Positions 60,697 through 64,000 of a DNA stretch of 64,000 bases are shown piece after piece. Position 1 is the first letter of the stretch. Every line of letters begins with the position of its first letter. Made by a program: the position numbers and the translations under genes. Source of the DNA: Ruminococcus sp. (GTDB lineage Bacteria > Bacillota > Clostridia > Oscillospirales > Ruminococcaceae); assembly GCA_017397925.1 (NCBI GenBank), contig JAFQHO010000029.1, positions 1 to 64,000 on the forward strand, written 5' to 3'. A model generated the notes under the pieces. The model saw only the letters and a list, made by a program, of their open reading frames with translations, did not search any database and had not been told where the DNA came from.

Positions 60697-62339
60697 AAAA
60701 ACATCTCAGCAAAATTATTTTTGCACTTCTTGTTATTATATTTATAATAATTTGTGCAATAACCGCCCCAATTACGGAATCCGCAGGTACGCTGTGGTCA
60801 CTTCTACCGCCTGTAGTGGCAATCGGACTTGCCCTCATTACAAAAGAGGTATACTCCTCACTGTTTATCGGCATTGTTACCGGCGGTATATTAACCGCTG
60901 CAAATGCAGGAACAGGCTTTGAGGGTATGTTCACAGCAATTGTACAGGAAGGCTTCATAGCCAACCTTGCAGACAGCTATAACGTGGGAATTCTCATATT
61001 CCTCGTTGTTCTCGGTGCAATAGTCGTGCTTATGAACAAGGCAGGCGGCAGCCGTGCCTATGGCGAATTGGCCGCAAAGCATATTAAAAGCCGTGCAGGA
61101 GCGTGTATATCCACATTTTTCCTGGGTGTACTGATATTTGTAGACGACTATTTCAACTGTCTCACAGTAGGCTCAGTAATGCGTCCCGTAACGGACAAAT
61201 ATAAGATTTCACGTTCAAAGCTTGCTTATCTTATTGACTCCACGGCGGCTCCCGTATGCATTATCGCCCCAATTTCATCCTGGGCGGCAGCAGTAAGCGG
61301 AACAGTTGAGGGTGTTAACGGAATACAGCTGTTTATCAGCACTATCCCCTATAACCTCTATGCAATCCTCACCCTTTTAATGGTTGTATTCGTAGCTCTT
61401 ACAGGTATGGACTTCGGCTCAATGAAGCTTCACGAAAATAACGCAGCAAAGGGAGATTTATTTACAACACGCAGCACAGTATATGCTGCAGACGACAAGC
61501 CCTCTCACACAAAGGGCAAGGTAATAGACCTTATACTTCCCGTTGTTATACTTATTTCCCTCTGCATTTTAGGAATGATTTACACAGGCGGATTTTTCAG
61601 CGGAAAGGATTTCATCAATTCCTTTGCTGACTGTGACGCATCCTATGGACTTTCTCTCGGCTCAATGGCTGCACTTATTGTTATAATCGGATATTTCCTT
61701 TGCAGACGTGTCCTCACATTTACAGAGTGTATGGACTCAGTTGCAGCAGGCTTTAAACAGATGGTACCTGCAATACTTATCCTCACCTTTGCATGGACTC
61801 TCAAGACAATGACAAGCTTCCTTGAAGCAGGTGTGTTTGTATCGGGTATTGTTGAAGGTGCAACAACTTTAGATTTATTCCTTCCTCTTATACTTTTCGT
61901 TGTTGCAATCGGACTTGCATTTGCTACAGGTACATCCTGGGGAACATTCGGTATACTTATTCCCATTGTTACAAGTGTATTTTCAACAGAAATTGCTGAG
62001 GTATCAAGCAGCGGAGATATCCCCTCAATGGTAATTATCTGCATTTCCGCCTGTCTCGCAGGTGCTGTATGCGGCGACCACTGCTCACCTATATCAGATA
62101 CAACAATTATGGCGTCAACAGGTGCACAATGTGACCATGTAAACCACGTATCAACACAGCTGCCCTATGCCCTGACAGTAGCCGCTGTAAGTGCTGTAGG
62201 ATATCTGTTATCCGGCTTTATTCAGAATATATTCATCGTTCTGGGTGTATCGGCTCTTCTGATGATTGGCGTACTTGTTGTACTGAAAATGATTACAGGT
62301 TCTGCAAAACCTCCAAAACCTGCAAAGGCAAAAAAATAG
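60693..62339 (+). CDS. NhaC-type Na+/H+ antiporter family protein
   Basis: The 548-residue polytopic protein has about twelve helices. VAIGLALITKEVYSSLFIGI near residue 45, LIDSTAAPVCIIAPISSW at about 180, ATGTSWGTFGILIPI at about 408 and GDHCSPISDTTIMASTGA at about 455 are the conserved blocks of the NhaC/ion-transporter superfamily group. It probably exchanges sodium for protons or for an organic substrate. The four-base overlap with the EamA gene suggests a coupled transport role. A hairpin terminator follows. Confidence 0.92.
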   Translation: MKKHLSKIIFALLVIIFIIICAITAPITESAGTLWSLLPPVVAIGLALITKEVYSSLFIGIVTGGILTAANAGTGFEGMFTAIVQEGFIANLADSYNVGILIFLVVLGAIVVLMNKAGGSRAYGELAAKHIKSRAGACISTFFLGVLIFVDDYFNCLTVGSVMRPVTDKYKISRSKLAYLIDSTAAPVCIIAPISSWAAAVSGTVEGVNGIQLFISTIPYNLYAILTLLMVVFVALTGMDFGSMKLHENNAAKGDLFTTRSTVYAADDKPSHTKGKVIDLILPVVILISLCILGMIYTGGFFSGKDFINSFADCDASYGLSLGSMAALIVIIGYFLCRRVLTFTECMDSVAAGFKQMVPAILILTFAWTLKTMTSFLEAGVFVSGIVEGATTLDLFLPLILFVVAIGLAFATGTSWGTFGILIPIVTSVFSTEIAEVSSSGDIPSMVIICISACLAGAVCGDHCSPISDTTIMASTGAQCDHVNHVSTQLPYALTVAAVSAVGYLLSGFIQNIFIVLGVSALLMIGVLVVLKMITGSAKPPKPAKAKK

Positions 62340-62355
62340 TATAAAGTCACTTTAT

Positions 62356-62389
62356 AAATCCCCTGAAACGTATGTGTTTCGGGGGATTT
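62356..62389 (+). terminator. Terminator of the EamA/NhaC operon
   Basis: AAATCCCCTGAAAC pairs with GTTTCGGGGGATTT around GTATGT, a 14-position stem with one G-T pair. Confidence 0.75.
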
Positions 62390-62410
62390 GTTCAGAACAG
62401 ATAATTACAC

Positions 62411-62440
62411 ATCAGGGAATCAATTATGAGGTTCCCTGAT
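62411..62440. terminator. Second hairpin before the ABC transporter operon
   Basis: ATCAGGGAA and TTCCCTGAT form a perfect 9-bp stem with a 12-base loop, 18 bases upstream of the next promoter. It could be a terminator without Ts or an operator. Confidence 0.45.
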
Positions 62441-62457
62441 GAAATACACATTAATTC

Positions 62458-62487
62458 TTGACTTTGCTTTGCAATATGTGATATAAT
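62458..62487 (+). promoter_or_regulatory. Promoter of the amino-acid ABC transporter operon
   Basis: TTGACT at 62458-62463, an 18-bp spacer, and TATAAT at 62482-62487. Confidence 0.7.
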
Positions 62488-62520
62488 AAATGTATTATTA
62501 ATATAAGGTAGGTTTTTACT

Positions 62521-63303
62521 ATGAAAAAGATTTTATCCACAGTTTCGGCAGCTATCCTCTGCCTCACACTTTTCGCAGGATGCAGCGGTACAAAGGAAAA
62601 TACTGTACATACTGCCGATGACCTTAAAAACAAGACTATAGGCGTTCAGCTTGGTACTACAGGCGACGCTCTTGCAGGCGATGTTGAAGGCGCTACAATT
62701 GAGCGTTACAACAAGGGTGCTGACGCTATACAAGCTCTCAAACAGGGCAAAATTGACGCTGTAATCATCGATAATGAGCCTGCAAAGGTTTTTGTTGAAA
62801 AGAACGAGGGCTTACAAATTCTCAACGAAGAATTTGCTGTTGAAGAATACGCTATTGCTATCAAAAAGGGCAATACTGAGCTTACCGAGGCTATAAACGG
62901 CGCTCTTGCCGAGCTTAAGGCTGACGGTACACTTGCAAATATCGAAAAGAACTGGATTGGCGAGGAATACGGCAAATATCCCTATACTTCTCCGGAGGGT
63001 ACAGAATATCCCAACGGCAAGCTTATTATGTCTACAAATGCAGAATTTCCTCCCTATGAGCTTCTTGAAAACAACGAAGTTGTGGGATTTGACGTTGATA
63101 TGATGAAAGCTGTCTGCGATAAGCTTGGCTATGAGCTTGAAATTGAAAATATCGCTTTCGATTCCATTATCGCTTCCGTTAACAGCGGAAAAGCTGATGT
63201 TGGCGTTGCAGGTATGTCCGTTACTGAAGATAGACTGAAAAACGTTGATTTTACTGACGCTTATACAACTTCCACACAGGTTATCATCACAAGAGCTGAC
63301 TGA
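62521..63303 (+). CDS. Circularly permuted amino-acid ABC transporter substrate-binding lipoprotein
   Basis: The 260-residue lipoprotein has a signal peptide with lipobox FAGC (Cys about residue 21). It shows all SBP_bac_3 blocks, but in swapped order. First comes the lobe 2 part, with DDLKNKTIGVQLGTTG at about 35, NKGADAIQALKQGKIDAVI at about 64 and the C-terminal helix ELTEAINGALAELKADGT at about 119. A linker follows. Then the lobe 1 part, which normally begins the protein: LIMSTNAEFPPYELLEN at about 168, VGFDVDMMKAVCDKLGY, GMSVTEDRLKNVDFT and a final strand. The total length is that of one domain, so it is a permutation, not a duplication. The ABC permease follows 15 bases later. Confidence 0.85.
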   Translation: MKKILSTVSAAILCLTLFAGCSGTKENTVHTADDLKNKTIGVQLGTTGDALAGDVEGATIERYNKGADAIQALKQGKIDAVIIDNEPAKVFVEKNEGLQILNEEFAVEEYAIAIKKGNTELTEAINGALAELKADGTLANIEKNWIGEEYGKYPYTSPEGTEYPNGKLIMSTNAEFPPYELLENNEVVGFDVDMMKAVCDKLGYELEIENIAFDSIIASVNSGKADVGVAGMSVTEDRLKNVDFTDAYTTSTQVIITRAD

Positions 63304-63318
63304 TAAGGAGTACACTAA

Positions 63319-64000
63319 ATGGAACTTATTAACAGCCTAAAAGATTCCTTTCATCAGAATTTTATTGCCGATGACAGGTGGAAATACCTTACTGACGGTC
63401 TGAAAAACACGCTGCTTATAACTATTCTTGCAATTCTTATCGGTATTATTCTCGGCTTTATTGTTGCTATTATCAGAGCTACCCACGATAAGACAGGAAA
63501 AATGAAAATTCTCAATTTCTTTGCAAAGATTTATCTTACAGTTATACGCGGCACTCCGGTTGTTGTTCAGCTGATGATTATTTACTTTGTAATCTTCGGA
63601 TCTGTCAATATCAACAAGATTTTCGTTGCCGTACTTGCTTTCGGCCTTAATTCAGGCGCTTATGTGGCTGAAATCGTCCGTTCAGGTATTATGTCAATTG
63701 AAAACGGTCAGTTTGAAGCAGGCTCCAGCCTTGGTCTGAGCTACCGTCAGACTATGACAAGCATTATACTCCCTCAGGCATTCAAAAATGTTCTCCCTGC
63801 CCTTGCAAATGAGTTTATCGTGCTTCTGAAAGAAACATCTGTTGCAGGCTATATCGCCATTGCAGACCTTACAAAGGGCGGAGATGTCATCAGAAGCCAG
63901 ACATATGACCCGTTTTTGCCCCTTATTGCCGTTGCGATTATATATCTTGTAATGGTAATGTTCCTTACATCTCTCGTTACTAAGCTTGAAAGGAGACTTG
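63319..64000 (+). CDS. Amino-acid ABC transporter permease (partial, runs off window)
   Basis: The visible 227 residues cover almost a whole His/Glu/Gln/Arg-type permease. An N-terminal LTDGLKNTLLITILAILIG is followed by VIRGTPVVVQLMIIYF at about residue 76. The EAA motif region is EAGSSLGLSYRQTMTSIILPQ at about 133, and KETSVAGYIAIADLT is near 175. Five hydrophobic helices are seen. It partners the binding protein upstream and an ATPase expected beyond the window. AAGGAG lies before ATG at 63319. No stop codon occurs before position 64000. Confidence 0.93.
   Translation, partial: MELINSLKDSFHQNFIADDRWKYLTDGLKNTLLITILAILIGIILGFIVAIIRATHDKTGKMKILNFFAKIYLTVIRGTPVVVQLMIIYFVIFGSVNINKIFVAVLAFGLNSGAYVAEIVRSGIMSIENGQFEAGSSLGLSYRQTMTSIILPQAFKNVLPALANEFIVLLKETSVAGYIAIADLTKGGDVIRSQTYDPFLPLIAVAIIYLVMVMFLTSLVTKLERRL

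Overview
The window looks like a chromosomal segment of an anaerobic, low-to-middle GC Firmicute, most likely a Ruminococcus-like member of the Oscillospiraceae. This placement is inferred from: AGGAGG-type ribosome binding sites and sigma-A promoters (TTGACA-17-TATAAT); a T-box leader in front of thrS; a secreted protein with a type I dockerin; the ylxM-ffh-rpsP-khpA order; fermentation genes (ldh, the [FeFe]-hydrogenase maturase hydF); and glycogen-type carbohydrate enzymes. No taxonomy search could be run.

Left part (1-16,500, nearly all on the minus strand). The left edge holds three tandem, near-perfect promoters and a leader pointing out of the window, as expected just upstream of an rRNA operon. 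Next come a DUF3592-like membrane protein, a dockerin/transglutaminase-like secreted protein and a membrane protein bracketed by an exact 39-bp repeat. Then follows a dispersed but nearly complete arginine pathway: argF, argD, argB, argJ, argC, argH and argG. The arg genes alternate with small genes for membrane, PH-like and tubby/LURP-like proteins. Only argG shows clear ArgR-type operators. The intergenic spaces are packed with short repeat families (AGCTAA/TTAGCC arrays, AATTCTTA arrays, GTAGGG hairpins).

Middle part (16,500-42,300). This holds hydF, ldh, a lone mazF, a CPBP protease, ispF/DUF4375/ispD with an overlapping polyprenyl-phosphate-type glycosyltransferase, and a membrane protein that looks like a signal-peptidase fold without its catalytic residues. 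On the plus strand are glgP and a GH13 enzyme, then a threonine T-box controlling a small unknown gene and thrS, then a coiled-coil repeat membrane protein. Back on the minus strand are a giant YfhO-family protein, a Nudix hydrolase, a LysR regulator and the khpA-rpsP-(unknown)-ffh-ylxM operon.

Mobile element (about 42,437-55,463). A roughly 13-kb accessory block sits between ylxM and murA and is bounded by 45-bp imperfect inverted repeats (33/45 identical). It carries a large serine recombinase, TnpW, a small coiled-coil protein, a CHAT (caspase-like) protease with an N-terminal coiled coil, a candidate oriT, mobC and a MobA-type relaxase in a long out-of-frame overlap, a tyrosine integrase, and two cargo modules. 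The first cargo module is SPFH/zinc-ribbon + TM/coiled-coil + winged-helix-like + zinc-ribbon/TPR/coiled-coil. The second is a two-gene unit with a HEPN-like Rx4H protein behind a promoter with a palindrome over its start point. The CHAT gene and the two modules are the best candidates for an undescribed defence or stress system.

Right part (55,463-64,000). This holds murA, a lipoprotein with two nearly identical cyclophilin domains, a third membrane-anchored cyclophilin, an EamA exporter overlapping an NhaC-type antiporter, and the start of an amino-acid ABC transporter. The substrate-binding lipoprotein of that transporter appears to be a circular permutant of the usual SBP_bac_3 fold: lobe 2 comes first and lobe 1 second. 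The permease runs off the window.
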